Below, one piece after another: positions 35,176 to 44,260 of a DNA stretch of 64,000 nt. Numbering within the stretch: the stretch's first letter is position 1; every line of letters starts with the position of its first letter. The DNA comes from Bryobacter aggregatus MPL3. Its GTDB lineage: Bacteria > Acidobacteriota > Terriglobia > Bryobacterales > Bryobacteraceae. Location: positions 2,914,001 through 2,978,000 of the forward strand of contig NZ_JNIF01000003.1 in the NCBI RefSeq assembly GCF_000702445.1, in the 5' to 3' direction. The notes under the pieces were generated by a model. The model worked only from the letters and a program-made list of their open reading frames with translations. It searched no databases and was not told where the DNA came from. The translations under genes were made by a program, and so were the position numbers.

Positions 35176-35178
35176 GGT

Positions 35179-35556
35179 ATGAACGAAACACTCAGCCGCC
35201 GCGAGCGGCAGATCATGGACATCCTCCACCGTCTGGGTCGGGCCAGCGCGGCCGACATTGAGGCGGCTCTCCCCGATGCGCCCAGCTATTCGGCGGTGCG
35301 GGCCCATCTGCGTACTCTCGAAGACAAGGGGCACATCCGTCATGAGATGGAGCAGCTCCGCTATGTCTTCTTCCCGACTGTCAACCCCGAACGCGCCCGT
35401 AGTTCCGCATTGCGCCATCTGGTGGATACCTTCTTTGGCGGATCCGCGACGGATGCGGCGGCGGCCTTGCTTGACCCGAAGTCGGCAACGCTGCCTCTTG
35501 CCGATCTCGATCGTCTGGCGGATCTGATCGAAGAAGCAAGGAAGGAGGGCCGATGA
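35179..35556 (+). CDS. blaI: BlaI/MecI-family transcriptional repressor
   Basis: 125 residues with a winged-helix N-terminus (SRRERQIMDILHRLGRASAADIEAALPD; SYSAVRAHLRTLEDKGHIRH contains the recognition helix) and a C-terminal dimerisation helix. In the known systems the paired M56 peptidase triggers cleavage of the repressor, which frees a promoter. The gene overlaps its M56 partner by four bases. In Acidobacteria such pairs are abundant and usually not linked to beta-lactamase genes; none is seen here. Confidence 0.92.
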   Translation: MNETLSRRERQIMDILHRLGRASAADIEAALPDAPSYSAVRAHLRTLEDKGHIRHEMEQLRYVFFPTVNPERARSSALRHLVDTFFGGSATDAAAALLDPKSATLPLADLDRLADLIEEARKEGR

Positions 35557-37061
35557 TTCCCTCTTCCACACTGACACTCGGTCTGCAATCGGCGTTGCTG
35601 CTTGCGATCGCGGCCAGCGTCACCTGGCTGCTGCGCCGCTCCAATGCCGCCTTGCGCCACTATATCTGGACCCTGGCGCTGGCCTTTCTGCTGGTATTGC
35701 CGTTTTGGCCTGTGCAGAGTTTTCGCGTGCCTGTGCCAATTGCACAGAGTGCCGCCACACGGATTGTTGTGACCGCGGATGGGAGTCGGCTTGGCCCGAG
35801 TGCCATCGATGCCGCCACGGTGCTTCGCGGGCTCTGGATGGGCGGCGTGCTGCTCCTGCTCGCTCGCATGGCGGGATCGCAGTTCCGGGGCTGGCGTCTG
35901 GCGCGCACGGCCACGGTGTGGCAGGAGGATGCCTTTCTTTCGTCCTCCATCGCAGTTCCGATGGTGGTGGGGCTGTCTGCGCCCAAAATTCTGCTCCCTC
36001 TCGACGCTGTCGATTGGGAGCCGGAGCGTCTCGAGGCTGTGCTCGCTCATGAGCGGATGCACGTGCTGCGCCGCGATCTCTTCTGGAAGTTCCTCGCGCA
36101 AATCGCCTGCGCCGCCTATTGGCCGAATCCCCTCGTTTGGTTTGCCGCCCGTCAGCATGACAAGGAATGTGAACAGTCTTGTGATGACGGCGTGCTGCTT
36201 TCGGGAGTCCGGGCCACCGACTACGCGAAACACCTGGTCTCGATCGCTCGCAATCTGCGAGCGGGTCCTCAACTTGAAGGAGGTTTATCCATGGCAACGA
36301 CATCGACTCTCGAGCGCCGCCTGACGGCACTGCTCAATCCACTCACTTCTCACAAACCGCTGACGCGAGGAACGCTACTGACGACGGCGGCGCTCAGTCT
36401 CGCGCTCCTGGCGCCGATTGCTGGCTGGAATCTCGTTGCACAAACGATGGGAGGAACCAATGGGATGGTAGTGGACCCGAGCGGCGCGCCCATTGCGGAC
36501 GCACGGGTGACGCTTGTGTTCCCAGCGGGCAGCAATGACCGGCGCGAGATCACACGCACGCATGCCTCAGGCGACTTCCATTTTCCAGCACTGCCCGAGG
36601 GGGTTTATACGCTCCGCGTGGAGAGCCCGGGATTTGGTCCCCTGGAGCAGGCTGGCTTGTTGCTGGGCAAGCCGGGCGAAGCCCCGATTCGGATCACGTT
36701 GAATGTGGGCGGAATTCGCGAGTCCGTGCAGGTGTCTGCGGTGCCCGGGCCGGCTAGCGAGCCGAAGCAGATTCGCGTCGGTGGCAATATCCAGGCGACG
36801 AAACTGGTGAGCCAAGTGCGTCCGCTGTACCCGGCGGATTGCCGTACAGAGCGGGTGCAAGGCACCGTGCTTTTGAATGCGGTGATCGGGGTGGATGGCA
36901 GCATTGTCAGCCTGAAGCCGATCAACGAGTTTGTCGACGTGCGGCTTCGCGACACCGCGATCGACAGTGTGAAGCAATGGCGCTACACGCCGACACTCTT
37001 GAATGGAAATCCAATTGAAGTGGCCACCGTGATCGAAGTGAACTTTACGCTGTCCCGGTAG
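35553..37061 (+). CDS. M56 (BlaR1-type) membrane peptidase fused to carboxypeptidase-regulatory and TonB C-terminal domains
   Basis: 502 residues. Membrane helices lie near 10-28, 38-55 and 90-105, with another near 275-295. The cytoplasmic zinc peptidase carries HERMH near 165-169 and downstream KECEQSCDDGV, the M56 pattern. After the last helix comes a carboxypeptidase-regulatory-like beta-sandwich (about 300-385, GMVVDPSGAPIADARVTLVFP). The C-terminus is a TonB-type domain (about 405-500, VQGTVLLNAVIGVDGSIVSLKPI). The penicillin-sensor domain of true BlaR1 is absent, so the signal is not a bound beta-lactam in the usual way. BlaI is the obvious target. Confidence 0.9.
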   Translation: MIPSSTLTLGLQSALLLAIAASVTWLLRRSNAALRHYIWTLALAFLLVLPFWPVQSFRVPVPIAQSAATRIVVTADGSRLGPSAIDAATVLRGLWMGGVLLLLARMAGSQFRGWRLARTATVWQEDAFLSSSIAVPMVVGLSAPKILLPLDAVDWEPERLEAVLAHERMHVLRRDLFWKFLAQIACAAYWPNPLVWFAARQHDKECEQSCDDGVLLSGVRATDYAKHLVSIARNLRAGPQLEGGLSMATTSTLERRLTALLNPLTSHKPLTRGTLLTTAALSLALLAPIAGWNLVAQTMGGTNGMVVDPSGAPIADARVTLVFPAGSNDRREITRTHASGDFHFPALPEGVYTLRVESPGFGPLEQAGLLLGKPGEAPIRITLNVGGIRESVQVSAVPGPASEPKQIRVGGNIQATKLVSQVRPLYPADCRTERVQGTVLLNAVIGVDGSIVSLKPINEFVDVRLRDTAIDSVKQWRYTPTLLNGNPIEVATVIEVNFTLSR

Positions 37062-37084
37062 GGCGATGTTGCATTGAAAAGATG

Positions 37085-37120
37085 GGGCGAATTCGTCAGC
37101 GCTGCGGATTCGCCCTTTTT
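37085..37120 (+). terminator. Rho-independent terminator after the M56 gene
   Basis: GGGCGAAT (37085-37092) pairs with ATTCGCCC (37108-37115), enclosing CAGCGCTG, and is followed by five T at 37116-37120. It closes the blaI-M56 operon and argues against a translation start at 37082 for the next gene. Confidence 0.85.
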
Positions 37121-37141
37121 ATTCCTTGTCAGGAAGAACCG

Positions 37142-38275
37142 ATGTCCTTTGTTGTTCGAATATTCTTTTGCCTTGCGATAGTGGGGCTGAGTGGGTGTCA
37201 CCGGGCGCGTCCTTCTTTGACGCTCTCCGTGCCGGACACTGCGTTTCGGATTGTTGAGAAAGACGGCGCGAGCTTGTTGCTTCCTCCGCCGGCGGCCACT
37301 TCCTTCCATACCCAAGAACTCTCCATCTCTTTGCCGAAACAGAAGCTGAGCCCATCTCGCACGGCGGCTTGCCAGGTGAGCAATGATCTGTTCCAACTGC
37401 AGATTCTGGATGATCGGGCTCTCCTGCGCATGTCTCCGGTGGACTCGTGGTGGAAGCAGGCGGATGCGAGTCTCGATGAAGTGCTGCCGAGCTTGGAGAC
37501 GCTGGAACATCGAAGATGCCTGTCTACGCACTCCGCGCTGCAATTGCAGCAGATCATTCGAGAAAGCCTTCCGATGCGCCCCGGCCAAAGCCTCTATGGC
37601 GCATACGGCTATCGCATGGGCGGCGGCGGGCTGGACCTGCGATCGGGCATGCGCGTGAGTCTCCAACGAGCCCATTTCCGTATTCCTGCGGCACTACGGA
37701 AGTCGCCAGCGGATGGCTTCATTGGGATTAGCACAGTGCAGTACGAAAGGGGCGAGGACGGGGACTTTCGCCGCTTGGGTGTGGAGTACAGTTCTGATCT
37801 GTTGCGGCAATCGCTGCGTCGGGGCTGGCAGGACCTCTACTTTGCGCGTGAGGCCGGGGCGCGGCCGGTCTACCGGCTCTTCCTGCTGACGCATTATGTC
37901 CGGGCGGGAATCCAGCGCTCGGCGATTGTCATTGGCGCGTCCAGCGTCGCACAGCTCAGCGACGTCGAGAAACAACTGAAGCAAGATCCAGGTGCGCCGT
38001 GTTCAAGTCTGGCCCGTGCGAAGGTGGCCTGCGTTCTCTTTGAGGGGGAAGTGACGGCGTCTGTCGAGTTGCTGGCCAGGATCGATGGCACGCCGACCTA
38101 TGTACCCTGGGGGACGACGGTGCGGACGGTGCTGCAACAAAGGAAGAAGGAACTGCCGACGATGCAACTGCGCCGCTTGTGGGCGAAGCAATTGCTTTCC
38201 GTCGAGGTGGACGGCGACCGGAACTCGCTGCTCGACCTGGCGCTGGTTGCCGGAGACGAGCTCAGCTGGGAATGA
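37142..38275 (+). CDS. Putative lipoprotein of unknown function
   Basis: About 377 residues from the ATG at 37142, giving MSFVVRIFFCLAIVGLSGC, a lipoprotein leader with the lipobox LSGC. An earlier in-frame ATG lies within the upstream terminator and is rejected. The mature protein is mixed alpha/beta with no motif I recognise. It has a GGGLDLRSGMRVSLQRAHF stretch near 180 and several cysteines. Terminators at both ends make it a single-gene unit. Confidence 0.75.
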   Translation: MSFVVRIFFCLAIVGLSGCHRARPSLTLSVPDTAFRIVEKDGASLLLPPPAATSFHTQELSISLPKQKLSPSRTAACQVSNDLFQLQILDDRALLRMSPVDSWWKQADASLDEVLPSLETLEHRRCLSTHSALQLQQIIRESLPMRPGQSLYGAYGYRMGGGGLDLRSGMRVSLQRAHFRIPAALRKSPADGFIGISTVQYERGEDGDFRRLGVEYSSDLLRQSLRRGWQDLYFAREAGARPVYRLFLLTHYVRAGIQRSAIVIGASSVAQLSDVEKQLKQDPGAPCSSLARAKVACVLFEGEVTASVELLARIDGTPTYVPWGTTVRTVLQQRKKELPTMQLRRLWAKQLLSVEVDGDRNSLLDLALVAGDELSWE

Positions 38276-38314
38276 AAAAGGGCGAATCTGCTTTGTGTGC
38301 AGATTCGCCCTTTT
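38276..38314. terminator. Bidirectional terminator between convergent genes
   Basis: Bases 38276-38291 pair perfectly with 38299-38314 (16 bp) around a seven-base loop. The stem ends AAAA on one side and TTTT on the other, so it can work in both directions. It separates the lipoprotein gene from the convergent oxidoreductase. Confidence 0.9.
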
Positions 38315-38332
38315 CGTTTGCGAGGAACTTGG

Positions 38333-39670
38333 CTAGGCCTTGATCTTCATCGCCGTCGGGTCCCATTGCACGAGCCGCTTCTCGAAGTAGCTGGTGTTGC
38401 TCAACAGGGCCGGTGCGGCAGCGCGCAGGCCGAAGGTAGCGTCTTCAATGACGGCCCGCTTGTTGCGGATGGCGTCGTAGAAGTTCGCGTGATGCGCGAA
38501 CTGTTCTGCATAGCCAGCCGGAAGCTTATAGCTATAGGAGGTGGCGGGGCGCATGCTGTCGGCGCTGGGCTTCTGGTCGGGATACTGTTTCTTGTACTCG
38601 TCCAGGAACTGCTTTTTGACGGCAGCAGGGAAGGGCTGCAGATCGTAGCCGGGGCGTGCCTCGCGCGGGGTGGAGTGGACCGTGAAGCCATTGCCGACGT
38701 CGAGCGTGATGTAGCCTTCGGTGCCGACAAAGCGGAAGCTCTGCCCACCGCCGGTGCCCGCTTCAAAGTTCACACGCAGGGTGATTTGATGAGCGCCGTG
38801 AGTGGCTGTCTTGGGGTAGTCGTAGAGACCGATCATCAGATCGGGTACGTCGCGGCCATCGTTCCAATAGTAAGTGCCGCCGCTTGCAAAGACGCGCTCG
38901 GGGCCGTTGGAATCCATCACATAGTGGATGCCGCTAAACAGGTGGACGAACAAGTCACCCGCGATGCCGGTGCCGTAATCCTGGTAGTTTCTCCAGCGGA
39001 ACAAGCGGATGGGTTCAAAGGGACGCTTCGGCGCGGAGCCGATGAAGCTATCCCAGCTGACCGTGCTGGGCGAGGCGTCGTAGGGGATCACATACTGCCA
39101 GGCGCCGAGCGCGCTGTTGCGATCGTAGAAGGCTTCGATCATGCGGATCTCGCCGATCTTTCCTTCCTTGATCACTTCCCGCAGGCGAGCGTAGAGAATC
39201 GAGCTGACGCGCTGGCTGCCCACCTGGAAGACCTTACCCGACTTCTTCTCGGCCGCAATGATCTTGTGACCGTCTTCGGGGTTCTTGACCATCGGCTTTT
39301 GACAGTAGACATGCTTGCCGGCTTCGAGCGCGGCGACAGCCTGCGTGGCGTGCCAGTGATCGGGAGTGGCAATGATGACGGCGTCGATGTCCGGACGTGC
39401 GAGTAACTCCCGGTAGTCGCGCGTGGTGAAGATCTGCTTGCCGAACATCTCCTTCGCGTTAGTGAGCCTACCTTCATAGACATCGGCGACCGCGACGAAC
39501 TCGACGCCATCCACGGTGGAAGCGGTCTTGACGTCTCCAAGGCCCATATTCCCCATGCCGATACAACCGACACGGATCTTGTCATTCGCGGATATCTTCT
39601 GCGCCTGCGCCAGGCTTGCGGTTGCGCCTCCGAGTGCGCTCACTTCAAGGAATTCTCTTCTGGTGGACAT
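38333..39670 (-). CDS. Exported Gfo/Idh/MocA-family oxidoreductase
   Basis: 445 residues. The N-terminus MSTRREFLEVSALGGATASL is a twin-arginine leader. The dinucleotide motif is VGCIGMGNMG and the family motif is YCQKPMVKN. The substrate domain carries GIAGDLFVHLFSGIHYV with the usual histidine. It differs from the exported paralogue at 626 by lacking the Pro/Gly insert. Its start is 19 bases from the divergent sugar-isomerase gene, suggesting joint control and a shared sugar substrate class. Confidence 0.88.
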   Translation of the reverse strand: MSTRREFLEVSALGGATASLAQAQKISANDKIRVGCIGMGNMGLGDVKTASTVDGVEFVAVADVYEGRLTNAKEMFGKQIFTTRDYRELLARPDIDAVIIATPDHWHATQAVAALEAGKHVYCQKPMVKNPEDGHKIIAAEKKSGKVFQVGSQRVSSILYARLREVIKEGKIGEIRMIEAFYDRNSALGAWQYVIPYDASPSTVSWDSFIGSAPKRPFEPIRLFRWRNYQDYGTGIAGDLFVHLFSGIHYVMDSNGPERVFASGGTYYWNDGRDVPDLMIGLYDYPKTATHGAHQITLRVNFEAGTGGGQSFRFVGTEGYITLDVGNGFTVHSTPREARPGYDLQPFPAAVKKQFLDEYKKQYPDQKPSADSMRPATSYSYKLPAGYAEQFAHHANFYDAIRNKRAVIEDATFGLRAAAPALLSNTSYFEKRLVQWDPTAMKIKA

Positions 39671-39689
39671 GATCTAAACTCAGCATAAT

Positions 39690-40583
39690 ATGCCTCTCAC
39701 ACGACGAACAGCTCTTGCTGCCACAATTGCACCCCTCCTGCGTGCGCAACCGCGCCAGCAGATCGCCGTATCTACCTATTCGTTCTGGCATCTTCGGGGC
39801 ACAAAGTACCCGCTCGAAAAGGTGATCGAACAGGCCCACGCCATGGGCTTTGATGGTGTCGAACTTCTCCATCGGCAATTCGCGTCGGAGGATAAGGAGT
39901 ATTTAAACAAGCTGAAGCAGATGGCCTTTGAACGTGGGCTTTCTCTGCCGATGCTGAGCATCCATCAGGACTTTGTCTCACCCGATGCTGCTGAGCGTAA
40001 GAAGAATATCGATCATACGAAGCATTGCATCGATCTCGCGGCGCAACTGGGGATTCCCGCGATCCGTCTGAACTCGGGCCGTTGGAAGACGATCAAGAGC
40101 TTTGACGATTTGATGAAGGTGAAGGGGGACGAGCCGCCACTTGCCGGATATAAGCTGGACGACGCCAAACGCTGGTGTGTCGATTCGATCAATGAAATCA
40201 TCCCGCATGCAAAGTCTGCCGGAGTGCGGATGGCTCTTGAAAATCATTGGGGCCTGACGACGAATGTCGCGGTTCTTCTGGATCTGTGGAAGGCTGTAAA
40301 TTCACCCTGGCTCGGGATCAATCTCGACACCGGAAACTTCCCTGAGAAGCCTTATGACGGCATCAGCACCCTAGCTCCGCATGCCACCATTGTGCAGGCG
40401 AAAACCTATTATGGCGGGGGCGTCTGGTACACCCTCGATCTCGACTACAAGCGCATTGCCAAGATCCTGGCCGATGCGAAATTCAGTGGGTGGGTGAGCC
40501 TGGAGATGGAAGGCAATGAGGATCCGCTCACTGCCGTTCCCAAGAGTCTGAAAGTGCTACGGGATGCGTTCGCCTCGCACTAA
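39690..40583 (+). CDS. Exported sugar phosphate isomerase/epimerase-like TIM-barrel protein
   Basis: 297 residues of the xylose-isomerase-like family. The short N-terminus [20 protein letters not shown] resembles a Tat leader. Barrel motifs include [30 protein letters not shown] with the metal-binding Glu, GINLDTGNF and [11 protein letters not shown]. Proteins of this family often work with Gfo/Idh/MocA dehydrogenases on keto- or inositol-type sugars, and one is divergent here. The last 27 bases overlap lysA on the other strand. Confidence 0.85.
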   Translation: MPLTRRTALAATIAPLLRAQPRQQIAVSTYSFWHLRGTKYPLEKVIEQAHAMGFDGVELLHRQFASEDKEYLNKLKQMAFERGLSLPMLSIHQDFVSPDAAERKKNIDHTKHCIDLAAQLGIPAIRLNSGRWKTIKSFDDLMKVKGDEPPLAGYKLDDAKRWCVDSINEIIPHAKSAGVRMALENHWGLTTNVAVLLDLWKAVNSPWLGINLDTGNFPEKPYDGISTLAPHATIVQAKTYYGGGVWYTLDLDYKRIAKILADAKFSGWVSLEMEGNEDPLTAVPKSLKVLRDAFASH

Positions 40584-41801
40584 GTCGTCCCAGTTTTCGC
40601 GTTCGCGAATCACTTCGAAGCGGCTGCCGTCGATTAACACCTCGGCGGCACGGCCGCGCGAATTGTAGTTCGAAGACATTCCGAATCCGTAAGCGCCCGC
40701 CGTTTTCACAGCCAGCAGATCGCCGCTCTCCATAAGTGGCAATCTGCGCTGTTTGGCGAGCCAATCCCCACTTTCACAAACCGGACCCACGATGTCGGTC
40801 AGGATCTCTCGCGAATCCTTCTGCACCACCGGCACAATCTCGTGAAATGCCTTGTACAGCGAGGGGCGGATCAAGTCATTCATGCCGGCATCGACAATGG
40901 TGAATTCCTTGCCTCCGTTGTTTTTGCGATACAGCACGCGTGTGAGTAGCACGCCGGATTCCGCCACAATCGAGCGGCCCGGTTCGACGGTGATGGCGAG
41001 TCCTGTTCCTTCCACAACTTTGCGGAGAGCAGCCAGGGCCAACCCAATTGAGGGGGTGCGCTCATTGGCTTCGTACTTGACGCCGAGCCCGCCGCCCAAA
41101 TCGAGGTGCGCAATGGGGAGCCCCGCGGCTTGCAGGCGCTTGGCCAATGCCACCAGCCGCTGGACGGCTTCCACCATCGGTGCGGAGTCGAGCATCTGGG
41201 AGCCAATGTGGCAACTGACGCCGGTCATCGCAACATGCTGCAAGGTGGCCGCATATTCGTAGGCTTTTTCGACGACACTCATGTCGATGCCGAACTTGTT
41301 TTCGCGCAGGCCGGTGGAGATGTACTCGTGAGTGACCGGATTCACATCCGGGTTGACGCGCAGGGCCACCTGGGCTTTCTTCTTCATCTCGCCAGCCACC
41401 TGATCGAGCACGTCGATCTCGGCAATGCTTTCGCAATTGAAGCTGGCAACACCCTGTTCGAGGGCGTAGCGGATTTCGGCGGCAGTCTTGCCCACGCCGC
41501 TGAAGACCACCTTTGAGGCATCGCCTCCGGCACGCAGCACGCGGAAGAGTTCGCCGCCGCTCACAATGTCAAAGCCGGCCCCTTCGCGCACGAGTAAGTT
41601 CAATATGGCAAGGTTTGAGTTTGCCTTGACGGCGTAGCAAACGCGGCTGTCCAAGCCTGCTAAGGCATCGGCATATTCCCGGTAGCGTTCGCGAATCATT
41701 CCCGCGCTGTATACGTAGGTCGGCGTCCCGCATCGCTCGGCTACAGAGGTCAAATGTACATCTTCGACGCACAAGCGTCCCTGTCGAAATTCGTAATTCA
41801 T
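40557..41801 (-). CDS. lysA: Diaminopimelate decarboxylase
   Basis: 414 residues. It converts meso-diaminopimelate to L-lysine with [12 protein letters not shown] contains the PLP lysine (K59). [29 protein letters not shown] and the active-site [11 protein letters not shown] follow in order. The gene lies three bases after the GAF-PP2C gene, an unusual neighbour for lysine synthesis. MurE in this window uses the same substrate. Confidence 0.95.
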   Translation of the reverse strand: MNYEFRQGRLCVEDVHLTSVAERCGTPTYVYSAGMIRERYREYADALAGLDSRVCYAVKANSNLAILNLLVREGAGFDIVSGGELFRVLRAGGDASKVVFSGVGKTAAEIRYALEQGVASFNCESIAEIDVLDQVAGEMKKKAQVALRVNPDVNPVTHEYISTGLRENKFGIDMSVVEKAYEYAATLQHVAMTGVSCHIGSQMLDSAPMVEAVQRLVALAKRLQAAGLPIAHLDLGGGLGVKYEANERTPSIGLALAALRKVVEGTGLAITVEPGRSIVAESGVLLTRVLYRKNNGGKEFTIVDAGMNDLIRPSLYKAFHEIVPVVQKDSREILTDIVGPVCESGDWLAKQRRLPLMESGDLLAVKTAGAYGFGMSSNYNSRGRAAEVLIDGSRFEVIRERENWDDLVRGERIP

Positions 41802-41804
41802 CGC

Positions 41805-43553
41805 CTATTTCACTTTCAGAATCAGTGCACTCTGGTCATCGTGAATGCTCACTGCGCTTCGGTACTCATCCAGGTCGCTGAGCACCTTTTCAAAGATCAA
41901 GCCTGGAGCCACTTGCTTGTAACGTTGGAACGATTGCTTCAAACCGTTTTGTCCAAATGGCACACCCTCGGCATTGGCCTGGTCTTCAAATCCATCGCTG
42001 AACAATCCCACCAGATCGCCGGTCTTGACGATGCTGACGGTTTCATCATATTCCCGATTCTCGAGCAGGCCGAGCGGCACTCCTTCGAGATGAAGCCTGG
42101 TGACTTTGCCATCCCGCATGAGCAAGGGGAGGCCGCCTCCCGCGCTTGCGAAGGTCAGTTTCTTTTCATCGGCGTCCCAGCGCACCAGCATCAAAGTGAC
42201 ATACTGCCCTTCGACGCGGCGTTCGCAGAGCCGGTCGTTCAACACCTTCATCATCTTGGCCGGGGAGAGCCGGCGGTAGGCCATGCTGCGCAGAAAGCCG
42301 GAAACCATGGCGCCGTACAGGGCCGCAGCCGCGCCTTTGCCGCTCGAATCGCCAAACGCGATGAGTGCGACCTTCTCTTCAATCTCGAACACATCATAGA
42401 TGTCACCGGTGACCTCGCGGGCCGGACGCATGCCCATTCCGATCTCGAGTCCGTGGATCCCCGGATCTTCCTGTGGCAACAGCAGGCTTTGCACGCGCCG
42501 GGCGGCGATCAAATCCTGTTCCATCCGCAACTGGCGTGAGGCGACTTCTTCATACAGCCGGGCATTCTCGATGCTGGCGGCCACCTGGGGCGCGAGCAGC
42601 CCGAGCGTGCGCGAATGCTCTTCCGTAAAGAAGTTCACCCGGTCGCTTTCCACGTCCATTACTCCAATGACGCGATCGTTCACGATCAGCGGGACCGCAA
42701 CTTCACTGCGGATGCCGGCTGAGGTTTCAATGTAGCGCTCGTCTTCCGCAACATCGGCGACGCGAATGGTATGACGCGCCCGCACGGCGGCTCCTGTCAC
42801 TCCCATGCTCAATGGAATGTCTGCGCTCTTGCGTTGATCGAAGCGGAGGCTGAAACGATTCTTCAGCACCTGTTCGGCTTCATCCACCAGCATGACGCTG
42901 AAGCCGTCGTAATGGATCAGAGTTCGTACGCCGCTCGCAATCTTCTGCAGCAGAATATCGAGGTCGAGAATCGAAGAGAATTCCTTGGTCAGTTGGGTAA
43001 GCAGCTTCAGCGTTTTGTGGTTTTGCTCGACACGCCTGTAGAGCCGGGCATTGTCCACCGCGGAGGCCACCCGGCTGGCGATCAGACTCAGCAGCGCTTC
43101 TTCGCGCTTGCCATAGGCGTTGAGCCGTGTGCTCTCCAAATCGATGACGCCCACCAGACGGCCACGCGCCAACATCGGGACAGCGACCTCGCTGCGAATC
43201 GCATCCAGTGCATTCAAGTAACGACTGTCCGCGCGCACATCTCCGACATTCACCGGTTGGCGGCTTTCGGCTGCCGCACCCACGAGCCCTTCGCCAGGCT
43301 TGACTGTGAGCGTTCTGACCAGTTCGTCGCGATGGCCGATCGAATAGCGAACCTTCAATTGCTTCGCACGGTCGCTATAGAGAAGAATGGCGAAGACATC
43401 AAAGCCGATCACGCGGTGGATCACATCGCCAACGTGGTCCAAGACCTGATCGAGATCGAGTGTGGCAGAAGTGGTCTCTGCGACTTCCAGAAGAAAGTCC
43501 AGCAGCTCTGCCCGCTCTTCAAATTGAACTGTTCGTTCTTTCTGCTTCGCCAT
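41805..43553 (-). CDS. GAF-GAF-PP2C (SpoIIE/RsbU-type) serine phosphatase
   Basis: 582 residues, soluble. Two GAF sensor domains (about 20-175 and 185-335) precede a short helical linker. The PP2C-like phosphatase domain (about 365-580) has metal-binding aspartates in VTGDIYDVF, AFGDSSGKGAAAALYG, GLFSDGFEDQ and SIHDDQSALIL. Such proteins usually dephosphorylate anti-sigma-factor antagonists. No antagonist, kinase or sigma gene is adjacent. It overlaps deoC by one base and precedes lysA by three, so it is embedded in a metabolic operon. Confidence 0.92.
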   Translation of the reverse strand: MAKQKERTVQFEERAELLDFLLEVAETTSATLDLDQVLDHVGDVIHRVIGFDVFAILLYSDRAKQLKVRYSIGHRDELVRTLTVKPGEGLVGAAAESRQPVNVGDVRADSRYLNALDAIRSEVAVPMLARGRLVGVIDLESTRLNAYGKREEALLSLIASRVASAVDNARLYRRVEQNHKTLKLLTQLTKEFSSILDLDILLQKIASGVRTLIHYDGFSVMLVDEAEQVLKNRFSLRFDQRKSADIPLSMGVTGAAVRARHTIRVADVAEDERYIETSAGIRSEVAVPLIVNDRVIGVMDVESDRVNFFTEEHSRTLGLLAPQVAASIENARLYEEVASRQLRMEQDLIAARRVQSLLLPQEDPGIHGLEIGMGMRPAREVTGDIYDVFEIEEKVALIAFGDSSGKGAAAALYGAMVSGFLRSMAYRRLSPAKMMKVLNDRLCERRVEGQYVTLMLVRWDADEKKLTFASAGGGLPLLMRDGKVTRLHLEGVPLGLLENREYDETVSIVKTGDLVGLFSDGFEDQANAEGVPFGQNGLKQSFQRYKQVAPGLIFEKVLSDLDEYRSAVSIHDDQSALILKVK

Positions 43554-44224
43554 TAATACCCACCGCCAGAGGCGCTTGCTCCCTTTACGATGGCAATACT
43601 GGCACTTGCTCCGATCCGTGTCGCTCCGGCCTCCACCATTTTCACCGCATCGTCATAGCTTCGCACGCCGCCACTCGCTTTCACGCCTAGCTTATCTCCA
43701 ACGATGCGGCGCATGAGGCGAATATCTTCGACCGTCGCACCGCCCTTTGAGAATCCTGTCGATGTCTTGACAAAATCCGCTCCTGCCGTCATGCAGATCC
43801 GGCACGCGAGTTCCTTTTCGACATCGTTTAACAGGCAAGTTTCCAGAATGACTTTGAGCCGTCCTCCGGCAAGATGGACCATTTCCGCCGTTGTCGCGAC
43901 ATCGACCTCCACATCTGAAATCAAGCCACTCTTCAACGCGCCCACATTCAACACCATGTCGACTTCTGCCGCGCCATCGTTTACGCTCCGCTGTGCTTCC
44001 CAACGCTTGACGGCGGCAGGCGTTGCGCCCAAGGGAAATCCGGCTACCGTGCAAACCTTGACATTGCTTCCTTCGAGGGCGTTGACCGCATAGGCGACCC
44101 AATAAGGGTTGACACAGACACTGAAAAACTTGTACTCCGCAGCTTCCTCACACAACAGGGCAATCTCTGCTTCCGTCGCATCGGCGCGAAGCAGAGTGTG
44201 GTCGATCAACTTGGCTAGATCCAT
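43553..44224 (-). CDS. deoC: Deoxyribose-phosphate aldolase
   Basis: 223 residues, normal length. It splits 2-deoxyribose-5-phosphate into glyceraldehyde-3-phosphate and acetaldehyde. The Schiff-base lysine is K153 in [13 protein letters not shown], with the second lysine K182 in VKASGGVR and an aspartate at D89 in [10 protein letters not shown]. It lies 36 bases after the sugar permease gene, fitting catabolism of nucleosides or pentoses brought in by that transporter. Confidence 0.96.
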   Translation of the reverse strand: MDLAKLIDHTLLRADATEAEIALLCEEAAEYKFFSVCVNPYWVAYAVNALEGSNVKVCTVAGFPLGATPAAVKRWEAQRSVNDGAAEVDMVLNVGALKSGLISDVEVDVATTAEMVHLAGGRLKVILETCLLNDVEKELACRICMTAGADFVKTSTGFSKGGATVEDIRLMRRIVGDKLGVKASGGVRSYDDAVKMVEAGATRIGASASIAIVKGASASGGGY

Positions 44225-44260
44225 CCTTAATAGGATCGCGCAAAGCCCCGCGTTTCGCTT

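Noticed and set aside
35553-37061. Beta-lactam resistance locus (blaI-blaR1)
   Set aside because: No beta-lactamase or penicillin-binding sensor domain is present. Such pairs are general signalling modules in Acidobacteria.
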